64,000 nucleotides of DNA from Eriocheir sinensis (GCF_024679095.1 NC_066516.1:19841535-19905534), one strand, 5' to 3'. Positions 31,601 through 42,228 are shown, numbered from the stretch's first letter. Program-made: numbers and translations. The notes: generated by a model from the letters alone, not told the origin.

Positions 31601-31949
31601 CGCCTGATCTTCACACACTTTCCCGTAACGACTTTCAAATCCAAACGAAAGAGCGAATAAATCAGAATAATGTAAGTGGTAACAAGAACAGAGAAGGAGA
31701 GCGAATATACGAATCAAGTGTAAGCGAAAAAAAAAAGGAAAAGAAAGAAAAATGAAAATACCCCACATAACATTGGAGGGATATTTTTTTCATTTCTAAT
31801 CTCTCTTTCTTTGTTTCTTCGGCTATTTCTGCCTCGATATTGATCAAAATCCTCCCAGTTACGAAGGCAAGGACCCTGAGGAAAACAATTAATAATACAG
31901 GACTACCAACTCTCCCGAGACTACACGCTGATGAACGATCCCCGTGAGA

Positions 31950-31950
31950 G

Positions 31951-31981
<31 letters not shown>

Positions 31982-32156
31982 ATGAATGAGTGAGTGAATG
32001 AATGAATGAATGAAAGAAAGGAAGAAAGAAACAGAAAGAAAGGAAAAGAGAAAGAGAAAAAAAAAGATAGGAAAGAAGAAAGAAAAAGAAAAAAATGAAG
32101 AAGGAAGAAAAGAAAGAAAAATAGAGTGAAAGAAAGAAAAAAAAAGAAAGAAAGAA

Positions 32157-32205
<49 letters not shown>
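31950..32205. repeat. (GAAA)n, (GAAT)n and (GA)n tracts
   Basis: GAAAGAAA 31955-31980, GAATGAATG 31980-32012, GAAAGAAA to 32160, pure GA 32160-32204. Confidence 0.93.
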
Positions 32206-32207
<2 letters not shown>

Positions 32208-32451
32208 AGATAAGGCACGTTTACTAGTGAGGCTGAAAAATGAAAGATTAATTAATGGAGGAGGAGGAGGAGGAGGAGGAAAAAAAGACAAAGCTCAACT
32301 TGTCTCCCTTCAATGCACTCAATCCCTCCCTGTAATAATGGACATAAGCCTATTCAATCCCCTTTCTCTTTTTACGCCTTCTTTCGTGTCTCCTTCCTCC
32401 TCCTCCTTCCTTCTTTTTTTTCTTCTGAACTTTATCCCCAGTTCTTCCTCT

Positions 32452-32556
32452 TATCCTTCGGCATTAGTGAGTAGCGGTTTTTTTTTTTTTTCATTATTGT
32501 TTCCTTTTTTTTTTTTTTTTGCCCTTGAACGGTCTCCTTTGCTGTAAAAAAAAACT
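32452..32556 (+). repeat. Poly(A)-tailed interspersed repeat copy
   Basis: TTAGTGAGTAGCGG, T-rich stretch with ATTATTGTTTCC, GCCCTTGAACGGTCTCCTTT, GCTGTAAAAAAAA: family 3' half in plus orientation. Confidence 0.85.
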
Positions 32557-32562
32557 ACCCGT

Positions 32563-32995
32563 TCACTCTCCTCCTCCTCCTCCTCCTCCTCCTTCTCCTC
32601 CTCCTCCTTCTCCTCTATTGTCTCTTTTTCCTCCTCCTCCTCATCCTCCTCCTCATCCTCCTCATCCTCATCCTCTACTACCACCTTTCCCACTCCTCTC
32701 TACATTCATGATCTTCTTCAACCACCTCCTTCCTCCTTTCCTTTCCCCTCTCCTCCTCCTCCTCCTCCTCCTCTTCTTTAACCACCTTCTCCAGTCCTCT
32801 TTATATCCCTGGATACTGACTTCCTCATCCACCTCCTTCCTCCTCCTTCTTCCTCCTCCTCTTCTTCCTACTCACCTTTACCTTCCTTCCCAGTTCTCTC
32901 ATTATCCTTGGACAAGAACGTTCCTCTCTTTTTCTCTCCTCTCCCTCCTTCTTTCTCCTCCTCCTTCTCCTCCTCCTCCTCCTCCTCGGCTATAT
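32563..32995. repeat. (CTC)n-rich tract
   Basis: Runs of CTC with ATC, TTC and CTT interruptions. Degenerate repeats of ACC(A/T)CCTTC.TCC near 32725, 32780 and 32830 hint at a ~55-60-bp period. Confidence 0.85.
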
Positions 32996-33004
32996 CCTGT
33001 CTCA

Positions 33005-33445
33005 TTTCTTCCGATAGGGACTTAATCTTGCCGCTCCCCTGAGTCTATTGTTAGTGTGATTCCGGCCTATTAGTTTGGCTTGTTAGAGGAGCAAGAGAGA
33101 GGGAAGGATGGAGGTGGATCGCCCCGGACCACGCGGCTTTGCGATAAGGGGATTGGTGGGTCGGCGGAGTGTGTGGGGGACAGCCGGGAGAGGTTACGTC
33201 AGGAAGCACCGGTGGAAGGGAGAAAAGGCGAATGGGAAAGTTGTATGGGCTAGCGCGTGTGCTTTTGGTGGGTGAGGAAAGAAAATGTGGAACGAGATGT
33301 GGTATGGGTTTCATCTTGGGTTTAGCAAAAGTTAAAGGGTTAAGAAAAAACGGTAAGAGTGGAGTGGAGGTTCACTGTGAGCGCCTTGTTGTGCGGAGAA
33401 GACTCATCGCTTCCTCTCTTTCCTCATGACTTACTGGTTTCCTAA
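33005..33445. other. GC-richer unique sequence
   Basis: No gene recognised. The frame at 33169-33429 has no domain. Confidence 0.4.
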
Positions 33446-33450
33446 AATCA

Positions 33451-33774
33451 GTGTCACACAAGCGATGTCACAAGTCACACGGTCGATTCGGCTACGAGCT
33501 TCTTACACTGGCACCGTCCCGCAACCGTTTTTCTGCGACTGGACTCAATTTGTGTGTTTTGGCTCATTATTTGCCAAGAGAACGTCTCTGGACTCTCTCT
33601 TGGCTTCGAAAACGAAAGACCGAGAACATATACAACAGACTCGTCAGGGAATTGAACCTTGAGGATCAGGAGACTTTTCGCAACTTCATACGGCTGAGCA
33701 GAGACCAGTGCCACGAACTGTTGAGGCGTGTAACACCCCTAATAGAAAAGCAGAATACCAACATGAGTCTTTGA
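33451..33774 (+). pseudogene. Harbinger transposase N-terminal fragment
   Basis: The last about 60 residues (LSWLRKRKTENIYNRL, then LNLEDQETFRNFIRL, then HELLRRVTPLIEKQNTNM) align throughout with the fragment at 20895. A stop follows NTNMSL, one residue short of the conserved RKA..AGERL, so the DDE domain is missing. The upstream half does not align and is likely not the true N-terminus. A degenerate 3' flank has ATATGTAAACAAAGAGGC (33928-33945), like the ATGTAAACAAAGGCGG just after the stop in 20750-21372. No clear TIR or TTA pair could be found, so this is an older copy. Confidence 0.85.
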
Positions 33775-33779
33775 TGTCC

Positions 33780-34060
33780 CACAAGCACCTGTTTTCTCTT
33801 AACATATCACACAGAGATGCTTTATCACCTCTTGACCAGCCAACATTAGCCATTTTTCTTTATTTCACTGAAAGTTACGAGACACGCGTAGTCCGTTCGC
33901 TGGTGTGTGTGGTGTCGTCTGCTCCAATATGTAAACAAAGAGGCCCGTACTTGTGGCAGGAGGACGGTCATGCGCGACTCCCTGTTTGCTGCCAAGAGAT
34001 GCCCGTATCGGCATCAAATGGTGTGAAAATATCAAAAGATTAAAATACAAGACAGGAGTA
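33780..34060. other. Probable 3' part of the decayed Harbinger copy
   Basis: Contains the GTAAACAAAG segment shared with the intact element. Otherwise unrecognised. Confidence 0.4.
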
Positions 34061-34061
34061 A

Positions 34062-34104
34062 CTATCTAACTAACTACTAATTAACTACTAACTACTAACT
34101 AACT

Positions 34105-34137
<33 letters not shown>

Positions 34138-34160
34138 CAAACAAACTAACTACTAAACCA
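34062..34160. repeat. Imperfect (TAAC)n
   Basis: CTAACTAACTACTAACTAAC-type tetramers over about 100 bp. Confidence 0.93.
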
Positions 34161-34164
34161 ACTG

Positions 34165-34800
34165 ATCATTTTGCAATCATAGAATAGAATCAGCCACGTA
34201 GCAGATTAGTGTGACCGACTGTACAGAGGTAAATCCTTCACTCCACTCACTCACGCACACACTCGGTTTCTAACTCGCTCACTCACTCCACTCGGTCACA
34301 GCAAATGAGCAAAGAGAAAAAGTATTTCCGCACCGCCAGTAATGTTTATCTTTTCAAAGGACGACGAGTCGGAGGAACGGACAACACATTACACTCGGAT
34401 GTGTTTTACGGCCTCGACTTGTCCGTCTGTCTGTTCCTGTCTTTGATATAAGACTCCAAAGGGAACACAACAGGCGCAGTACATGTATTATTCACGAGTG
34501 AGTTTATCCGTATAGTTCAACGTCCTCCACAGACTGGGGGATCATTTTACAGGTACATAATATAGAACGCGCTGGGGAATGGCTGCAATGTATCACTATT
34601 AACGGTTTATATTTACTAAGAGGCTCTGGAGAGGTTGGAGGAGTGGATGATATGTTAAACGCTTTACCTTTAGACATTCTGGATCGTGATGTAGTATTGT
34701 ATGTTTTCAATGTATTAGAAGTATATTGAGAGCATGAATGAGCGGTTGATATATTAAACATTTTAGACAGAGAGATTGTGACTTGTGATGCACTTGTATG
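34165..34800. other. AT-rich unique sequence
   Basis: A 109-aa minus frame (34504-34833) has no recognised domain. Segments around 34660 and 34760 (TTAAAC.TTT..A...GA..T..GA.TGTGATG) look like an old ~90-bp duplication. Confidence 0.4.
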
Positions 34801-34805
34801 ATTTT

Positions 34806-34905
34806 TAAACGGTAAAGGAAGCAGGCCAAACACAAAACAAAATCAAAACAAGACTCTCGCAACACACTATAGGCCTATGGAGAAAAAAAAGAGGTCTCGA
34901 TACTA
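34806..34905 (-). repeat. Poly(A)-tailed interspersed repeat, degraded copy
   Basis: GGTAAAGGAAGCAGGCCAAA, then A-rich DNA and a GAGGTC motif in family order. Confidence 0.5.
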
Positions 34906-35149
34906 CCCTTTATAGTTTACTCAGAAGAATTAAATCATTACCTATCTTTATCTCAGCTTATTTTAAACATAGAGGAGGAAATCGAGGCCCAAATGGAGTG
35001 TAAATCAATGGAACGTTTTACAGAGACAGATTCTAAGTCTTTACCAATGTCAGAAACAGAAAAACGACATTAGGCCTATTATTACGAGTTGCCGCTATTG
35101 CCTCCACACGTTCCACTTTGACTAGAAGAAAAAGTGGAGCTGAAAAGGA

Positions 35150-35640
35150 CGGTAAAGAAGGGAGGAAAGAAGAAAGAAAGGAAGGTAAGAAAGAAGTGGG
35201 TGAGAAAGGAAGAGTGGAAGGAAGGTATAGGGTGTGATGAAGGAAGGACGGAAGCATGGAAGGAAGAAAGGAAGGAAGAAAGGAAGGAAGGAAAGAAAGG
35301 AGAGAGAAAGAAATATAAAGACGGAAGCAAGGAAAGAGGGAAGGAAGCAAGGAAGGAAGGAAGGAAGGAAGAAAGAAAGGAAGGAAAGAAAAGAGAGAGA
35401 AAGAAATATAAAGAAATTAAGGAAGGACAAAATGAAGTGAATAAATAGGTGAAGAAAGAAGGAAGGAAGGAAGGAAGGAAGGAAGGAAGAAAAGAAGGAA
35501 GAAGGGAGAAGAGAAAGGAAAGGATGCCAGAATAAAAAGAAAAAAAAAGAAACGAACAATGACGCGAAAGAACGACAGGAGTAAAGGCGGAGGGATAGAA
35601 GACAAGAAGGAAGGAAAGGAGGAAGTAAGGAAGGAAGAGT
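35150..35640. repeat. (GGAA)n/(GAAA)n tract, ~490 bp
   Basis: GGAAGGAAGGAAGGAAGAAA-type runs with an AGAAATATAAAGA segment repeated at about 35308 and 35402 (94-bp period). Confidence 0.9.
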
Positions 35641-35659
35641 CAAGTAAGATGAAGGAGAC

Positions 35660-36650
35660 GTGAGCAGGGCCGTGTGTCTGCCACTCTGCCTGACGATGGA
35701 GGAAGGAAGGTAGAGAGGGAGGGAGGAGGAGAAAGAGGAAGAGAGTCAGAGGGAGGGAGAGACGAAGAGGGATGAGACAGGACAGAGTTCGTATATGCCT
35801 CCTTTATTACCGGTTCCCCTCCAACACCTCCTTCACCTCCTTCATCTCCTTTCTCCTGCACCACCAGCAGCCTCACATCACCCGCCAACATCTCTCTTTT
35901 TTTCTTTCCTTTTTTCCTTGTTTTATTTTTATTTTCTTGTCTTTCAACTACCCGTTTTTCATCACAGCTATCGCCTTCGTGTCTTCTATTTTCACACCTT
36001 CAGTTTTCATCTTAACCCTAATCATTGTTTTCACCTTCATTTCCACTTTCACCTCTTCCATTTTCACTTTTTTTTTAACTTTCACGCATGTTACTTTCCC
36101 CAGTACCTTTCCTTCAATATATCTCCTCGTTCTCATACTTGGTGGCTGTTCTATTACAAGTTCTTACTCCCAGCGTTATTACTTCCCTACCTGCCTACCT
36201 GTTCACTTGCCCGCCTGCCTTCATATCTAATTGTTTTGCACTCTGTCGTAATGCTTCACCTGGACAATGATATGAAACCCACGCCCTTGCTCTTGCCTCT
36301 CTCCTCACTTACCTACCTTCCATCTTCACCTGTCTAGCCTTTGCCTCATACTGTTTCACCTGTACCATATGACTCCTTAATACCTGTCCGGCTACCTGCC
36401 CACCTGTCACCTCCCTCTTACTCAGCACAACAGGATATTTTACCTTTACCTTGAGAGCACACCTGCATACTTGTCCACCTGCCTGCTTGCCTGCCTACCT
36501 GTCCTTCCACCTGCCTGTCACCTCACTCCAGCTCAGCGCAACGCAATACATAACCTGAACCATAAGAGGACGTCGGCTCACACTCTCTCTGGGTTGAATA
36601 TACACCTGTTGGCCCCGTGTAAGATGTCACTTCTCACCTCCATCACGCCT
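35660..36650. repeat. Purine then pyrimidine-rich sequence
   Basis: GGGAGG-rich to 35780, then T/C-rich with repeated ACCTGCCTACCTGT words (36180-36215, 36385-36410, 36478-36520). No gene supported. Confidence 0.55.
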
Positions 36651-36779
36651 CCTCTTGTCTCCTTCACTCTCCTTCATTCCGCCTCCTCATCCTCCTCCTC
36701 CTCCAGCAAGATCATCCTTAAGCCCTCCTACGTTTTCTTAAACTCGACTTATCCTTTGCACGCCACCTCCTGCTTCCTC

Positions 36780-37262
36780 CTTCTCCTCCTCCTCCTCCTC
36801 CTCCTTCTCCTCCTCCTCCTCCTCCTCCTCCATCCTTCACGCCTTCCTCCCGCCCCCCTTCCCGCCTCCTCCCGCCTTTACAGAAAGTCTCTCCATGCAT
36901 TACCATCATCACCTTCACTATTATCATCTTTATCATTCTTTTTCTTATTATCGACAAAACCCAGGAACGACCACATAATTAACCCCCATCAACGCCACCT
37001 AAGCACCATCATCACCACCATCATCATCACCACCATCATCACCACCACTATTATATACCATTTCTTATCACTCTACCCTCACCATCACCACCTCTCTCTC
37101 CTTTCCCTCACCACCCTCACCACCACTGCCATCACCATCACCTAATCCTCTTCTCCTACACCACCACATCATCACTACATCACCATCCCAATCCACACCA
37201 TCCACACATCACTACCATCACTACCAACAACACCCTCATCACCACCACCACCACCACTCACC
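36780..37262. repeat. (CTC)n then CAC/ATC-rich tract
   Basis: CTC at 36780-36835; CCATCATCACCACCATC words at 36900-37260. Confidence 0.8.
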
Positions 37263-37369
37263 ATGATAGTCTTGAGCCCTTCGAGAAATCTTATGATAAT
37301 GCAATTTTTAAAGTGTTAAGTCGTATTTTTCAGCAGCTTAATGTTGCTTAAGGAAACTCTCTAAGTGGG

Positions 37370-38115
37370 TTGTGAGGGTGAGGAGGTGCGGGGGGGGAGG
37401 AGGGAGAGGAGGATGGGGGAGAAGGTGAGGAGGGTGCTGGGGGAGGGGGAGTGAGATTGTTCAAGGGGAAGAGGAGAGAGATGTGTGATGGCCATGGAAG
37501 GATGAGATCTAGGAGGAAGAAGAAGTGAAGAAAGAGGAGGAGGATGGAAAAGGAAAAAAAAAGAAGAATGGGGAGGATGAAGCGGGATAAATAAAGGGAG
37601 AGGGAGAGAAAGTTACTATGGAGAAGAGGTGGAGGGACTGGGGAGGGATAGATGATTGTAGAAGAGGAGGGAAAGGGAAGGGGAGTGCTTAGGGAAGTGA
37701 GGAAGGTAGAAGAGATGAAAGGGGAGATGACTGGGGAGATGGTGACTTGGGTAGCATGAAAGGGGAGTATGGGAAATAGGGAACGAGATGACTGGAGATG
37801 GAGTGGCGAGGAGAAAGAGGAGGAGGAGGAAGAGGCGACACTGATGGTGCAGAAGAGGAAAAAAAGTAAAGGAAGGGAGAGGGAGGGAAAGTTACTATGG
37901 AAAAGAGGTGGAGGAACTGGGGAGGGGAGGATGACTGGGGAGGAGAAGAGGAGGGAAAAGGGAGGGAAGGTAATTGGGAAAGTGAAGAAGATGGGGAGAT
38001 GAAAGGGGTGAGAACTGGGGAGATGGTGACGGAAGGGGACGTGGTGACTGGAGAGGAAGCAGTGAGGAGGAGGAAGAGGACGAGGAGAGGGAGGAGGCGA
38101 GACTGATGGTGCAGA
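37370..38115. repeat. Purine-rich tract with ~250-bp degenerate repeats
   Basis: AAAGTTACTATGGA.AAGAGG recurs at about 37610 and 37888. GGGAGATG.TGACT and GAGACTGATGGTGCAGA.GAGG recur around 37735/38025 and 37838/38098. The segment pair suggests a duplicated ~270-bp unit. Confidence 0.7.
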
Positions 38116-38590
38116 GGAGGAAGAAAGATTAAAGAACGTCGAAAGAAGTCCTCGTGGGGAAAGGTTGACAAGGATTGACAGGATGGCGTAGTGGTGAGGA
38201 CAAGCAGGTCGGTATTCTCAGAAGCTTCCTCCCCCCCCCCCTCCCCCCTCCATCAACTACCTCCAAAGGCCGAAAAGGAGATTAACCAGGTTCTCAAGTG
38301 GGTTTTTTTTCACATTCACGGTGCAGAAGCCTTGTCGAAAACCACCAAGGTCATACAACTACCCTTTGAAATGTTTACTACTCCTACGAAAGCCTTGTCG
38401 AATGTGTGTCCTTGGGCGCCGTCAGTGTACATACAGGGAGGGTGAGGCAAGGCAGACAGACTCTTGGCTGCTTGGTATTAATAGGATGAAGATTTGCTGA
38501 TGAGGGTTGACTGGAAGGCGCGGAAGCAAGGACAAATGAGAATCGACTGGATGGTGTGGAGGCAAGGACACAGCAGGACAAAGATGTAAT
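38116..38590. other. Unique sequence
   Basis: Two similar short segments, GCCTTGTCGAA.....TC at 38330 and 38393, and GACTGGA.GGCG.GGA.GCAAGGACA at 38507 and 38545. No gene. Confidence 0.45.
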
Positions 38591-38591
38591 T

Positions 38592-38962
38592 GGGGAGGCG
38601 GTGGCTGAACAGATAGCGAGACGGCCCCGCGTTCAGGAGGACGCGAGTTCAATCTCCGACCGGTGCCACCAAGCTGGGATTTTTCAGCCGCCGCCGAGTG
38701 GCTTAAAACTACCCACATGCTGTCCAGAAGACTACCTATCAACCCGGACTCTAGATTCTAGGATTAAAGATGAGCTCCGGGAGGGCACCATGAGCCAATG
38801 CAAGATGGCGCCACTATAAACACTCGCCTGCGCCAGAACGGGCTGGGCCGACCATCAGGCCCCACCGGGAAGAAGCCTTGGACCGACCATCAGGATCCAC
38901 CGGGAAGAAGCCTACCGGCGCAATAGGCCAAGACGCAAAAAAAAAGAAAATAAATAAAAAAA
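38592..38962 (+). mobile_element. tRNA-derived SINE, copy B (full length)
   Basis: Starts GAGGCGGTGGCTGAACAGAT (box A region), has box B-like GAGTTCAATCTCC (38644-38656), then GAGTGGCTTAAAACTACCCA, CATGAGCCAATGCAAGATGG, CGCCACTATAAACACTCGCC, two GACCATCAGG..CCACCGGGAA segments (about 33 bp apart), and an A-rich tail from about 38938. Box B has mutated away from GGTTCGAATCC, so this copy is probably transcriptionally dead. Confidence 0.93.
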
Positions 38963-39044
38963 AAGCAGGGGGAGAAGTAACACAGATCGGCCTCTTTAAC
39001 TCGGCGGCTAAGTATTTATTAGATGAAGAACTAAGAACTAAGGA

Positions 39045-39108
39045 TGGGAATTTTGGGAATTGTTGGGAATTGTCGGGAATTTTCGGGAACTTTGAGAATT
39101 GAGAAAAA
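39045..39108. repeat. GGGAATT short repeats
   Basis: GGAATTTTGGGAATTGTTGG followed by further GGGAATT copies. The region 40188-40290 has matching words in reverse complement. Confidence 0.7.
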
Positions 39109-39285
39109 TTTACAAGTTTGTCTATGGCGCTCTTGGGCTTTTTTTTTTTTTTTTTCAAGGCTGTGGTTATTGTTGCCTCTTTAGACTTTATTATTAGGGG
39201 GCTGTAAGTGAATGTCCCTAACCCCGGTGGTGGCGCAGGTGGGATTGTTCAAGTGACGCCTATTGAGATTCATGTTGTCCCCCGG

Positions 39286-40085
39286 TTAACCTAACCTAAC
39301 TTAACATAGCCCCAAACTGTTACTATAGGTCTTGACTCAGAAAATTAATTTAGGCTGCCTTACTAATGGGACTTTCTATTCAACAAAGTGAGGTCATTCT
39401 TTGTTGATTTATACCATAAGTTCCCGCATGTCATGTGTTTGAAGATATTCAAAACTTAACCTAACCTTACAAAACCCCAAACAATTACCATAGGTCTCGA
39501 CTCAGAAAATTCATATATACTTCCTTACTAATGAGACTTTCAATACAACAAAGTGAGGTCATTCTTTGTTGATTTATACCGTAAGGTGCTGTCAGTCATG
39601 TATTTGAAGATACCTTAAACTTAACCTGACCTAACCTAACCTAATAAAACCCCAAACAGTTACTACTGGTCTTGACTCTGAAAATTTATATATGCTTCCT
39701 TACTAATAAAACTTTCTATACAACAACGTGAGGTCATTCTTTATTGATTTATACCATAAGTTGCTGGCTATCATGAGTTTGAATATGCCCCAAACTTAAC
39801 CTAACCTAACAGGACTCAGAGAAATCATATATGCTTCCTTACCGACTGAGGTCATTCTTTATTAATTTGCGCCAGAAACTGTCGCCTATAATGTGTTTGA
39901 AGATGCCCTAAACTTAACCTAAACTAACAAAACCACAAAAGTTAGCATACGTCTTGACTCAGAAAAATGTATTCTTCCTTCCTAAATGAGACTTTCTATA
40001 CAACACATTGAAGGCTTTCTTTGTTAATTTATGCTTTAGGTGTCTGGATATCGTGTGTCTGAGTTCCTTAAATTCAACCTAACCA
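39286..40085. repeat. Satellite-like array, ~118-175-bp monomers headed by telomere-like TTAACC
   Basis: Monomers start at 39286, 39456, 39621, 39796 and 39914 (lengths 170, 165, 175, 118, ~170). Each begins TTAACCTAAC or TTAACCTGAC with 1-4 TAACC units, followed by ACCCCAAAC, GACTCAGAAAATT, CTTCCTTACTAAT, GTGAGGTCATTCTTTGTTGA and a final TGAAGAT..C..AAAC. The fourth monomer has internal deletions. Confidence 0.92.
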
Positions 40086-40184
40086 ATCGGAAAGACAATT
40101 ATTGTTGCTTAAAGCTTTTTGATTAATAGTGATATTAACCAAAGTTGCTTTGTTTATTAATACAAATACACATGTGTAAAAATT

Positions 40185-40292
40185 TTGAAAATTCCCCAAA
40201 ATTCCCATAATTCCCGGGCCCTGGAAATTCCCGGAAACTTTCCTTAGAAAGTTTTTATTTTTCCGAAAACTTTCCCACCCTTTGCAACCCTG
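40185..40292. repeat. AATTCCC-rich end, possible hAT-like terminus
   Basis: AAATTCCCGGAAACTTTCC leads to CTTTGCAACCCTG at about 40278-40291. Reverse complemented this gives CAGGGTTGCAAAG, like hAT TIRs (CAGGG). The left counterpart at 39045 lacks the CAGGGTTG end. Confidence 0.4.
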
Positions 40293-40620
40293 AGCTGGAG
40301 TAAAACGAGAGCGAGATCATAAAGTCAAGGACGAGGACGCGAGCATATGGCAGAAAATAACGTCAATCAGCCTCTCTTTTATGGTGTTTATATGAGGAAA
40401 CTTTTGCGCCGGTCAAGGCCAAACAGTGACGGCTGGAGATGAGTTGTTGACGTGGGAGTCTGTGACGCTGGCGAGGCGCGGCACACACGAGGAGAACGTC
40501 AGGCGAGTGTTTGGTTGAATCTTCGTTTATTTAGAGAGTGAAATCGCCTACCTTGATGACTCTCGTGAGCTTGAATGGAAATTATATTGAGAAGAAGGTT
40601 ACTGATTTCACTCGCCTGCT
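40293..40620. other. Unique sequence, nothing recognised
   Basis: Mixed composition with no long frame. It is unusually free of simple repeats for this window, so it would be a reasonable place to test for conservation. Confidence 0.4.
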
Positions 40621-40624
40621 AAAT

Positions 40625-41135
40625 TCCTTCTTCCTTCGATTACACTCCTCCCTCTTTCTTCTTCATAGCAATATTCACCCCTTTATCACTATTTTATCAT
40701 GTCTCCTCATCTATCTTCTGTTTCTTGTTCTTTTCTCACTTTTCGTGTCCTACTTTTTATTACTGTCTTCCCCTTTCCCCTCTTTTCCTTCCTTTCCTCT
40801 CTTATCTTCCTTATTTTATTATCCTTTTCCATATATCTTTATCGCTATCTATTCCATTACCCTCTTCTCCTTTTCTTTCTATTTTTCCTTATTATTCTTT
40901 CCTTTTCTTATCCTATTCTTCATCACGATCTCTTTTCCACTCTTCCCATCTTTCTCTATCTTCTCTTCCTAACCCTACCGTCCTTTTTCTTCTCAACATC
41001 CTATACTATCCCACTGCCCATCTTCCTCCTTATTCTCTCTTCGCTATCCCACCCTCCTGTCCTCCTCCTCCTCCTTCCCTTTCCTCACCCCTCTCTCTTT
41101 TATCCCATCCCTTGCCTGGTCACTCTGTCTCAAGC
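40625..41135. repeat. Pyrimidine-rich low complexity
   Basis: T/C-rich; three overlapping F/L/S-rich frames on the plus strand are artefacts. Confidence 0.65.
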
Positions 41136-41195
41136 AGTAAGATAAAACAAACGCGAGAGTCTGATCTATTCTTAGCTGTGTGATCACCGCCGCAG

Positions 41196-41306
41196 GAATT
41201 TCATGGGAAGACTAGTATACCGCGAGAGTGTCACTGGTCTCGCCGAACTGCCCCGAGTCGTGTATTATTAAGAAAAGTGGATATCGGACAAGGCTCTATT
41301 TTCAGG
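41196..41306 (+). other. Exon-like open island, 37 codons (weak)
   Basis: Between ACCGCCGCAG (acceptor-like) and CAGG/GTAAGC (good donor) there are exactly 111 bases open in one frame (starts EFHGKTSIPRECHWSRRTAP). The polypyrimidine tract is poor and the peptide matches nothing I know. Could be chance. Confidence 0.12.
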
Positions 41307-41404
41307 GTAAGCTCGCCTCGTTAGGTTGATTTATGTGGCGGGTGGAGCGGCGCCTTCATGCACGACAATCCCTGAAATTATTAAGTGGAAAGTGTGCTGT
41401 AAAA

Positions 41405-41660
41405 GGAGAGGAGGAGAGTACGGGAGGGAAGTGAGGAAGGGGGAGGAGATGATAGGGGGAGAGGTGAAGGAATAGAGAAATGAATGGAGGAGGCGGCGAG
41501 GGGAAGGGAGAGGGAAAGTATGGTAAAGGAGGAAAGAAGGAGAGGATGGGAGGGAGGTGAGGAAGGGGGAGATGACAGAGGAGAGGTGAAGGCTGGAACA
41601 CATGAATGGGGGGTGTGGGGAGTAGGAAAGTGAGGGGAGAATAGGCGGCGAGGAGGGTGG
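41405..41660. repeat. Purine-rich ~115-140-bp duplication
   Basis: AAAGGAGAGGAGGAGAG.ACGG and GAGGGAAG.GAGGAAGGGGGA are repeated at about 41403 and 41535. Confidence 0.75.
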
Positions 41661-41713
41661 AGAGGGATCCACTTATCTCTCTCTGAAATAAGTAGAGAGT
41701 ATGCTTAGGAAAA

Positions 41714-41717
<4 letters not shown>

Positions 41718-41798
<81 letters not shown>
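41718..41798. repeat. (CT)n microsatellite
   Basis: About 40 units. Confidence 0.97.
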
Positions 41799-41801
<3 letters not shown>

Positions 41802-41807
41802 GGAGTT

Positions 41808-41898
41808 AGCTATCGCGCACTAGTCATGGAGGGTTCCCAAAATGACTGCTTTGATCTCTGAAAAAAATATTTTTGGGAACTCGGAATGACTAGTGCAC
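41808..41898. mobile_element. ~90-bp foldback element (possible small MITE)
   Basis: Arms GCGCACTAGTCATGGAGGGT (from 41815, continuing TCCCAAAA) and its imperfect reverse complement ending GACTAGTGCAC at 41898 enclose a loop with TTTGATCTCTGAAAA. A half copy lies at 42171. Confidence 0.7.
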
Positions 41899-42170
41899 AT
41901 TCCTTATTTCCCCCCTCCTTCCGCACAGAAGGTTCCTCCAGCCTCCGTCGAAGCACCTTGAAAGAATGAAGAATGGGGCTTGCGGCACCTCTCTCTACCT
42001 GTGTCCAGGTGGCGCTGCCAGCACCCTGCTCGATTGCTTCTCTCGACTGTTTCACAAGTTATTATTTGTTTTTTTCTAGTGCAGCCTAGACTCGTTATAG
42101 TCCAGAAGTTGGGATATTCGCCGTTTTTCTCTAGGCTTTATCGCGAGAGCGAGTATCCCTCTCACATTAT

Positions 42171-42228
42171 AGCTATCGTGCACTAGTCATTCCGGGTTCC
42201 CAAAAATGGGGTTTTCAGAGATCAAGAC
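42171..42228. mobile_element. Half copy of the foldback element, loop inverted
   Basis: AGCTATCGTGCACTAGTCAT, then GGGTTCCCAAAAA and TTTTCAGAGATCAAG, the reverse complement of the loop of the 41808 copy. The second arm is missing. Confidence 0.7.

Noticed and set aside
33425..33450. Left terminal repeat for the 33.45-kb Harbinger fragment (GTGTCACACAAGCG)
   Set aside because: The GTGTCACAC word resembles the other Harbinger ends, but no matching right end or TTA pair could be located.
34062..34160. Telomere-like (TAAC)n run
   Set aside because: The period is four with irregular CTA insertions (TAAC/CTAA), not the TTAGG pentamer; an ordinary microsatellite.
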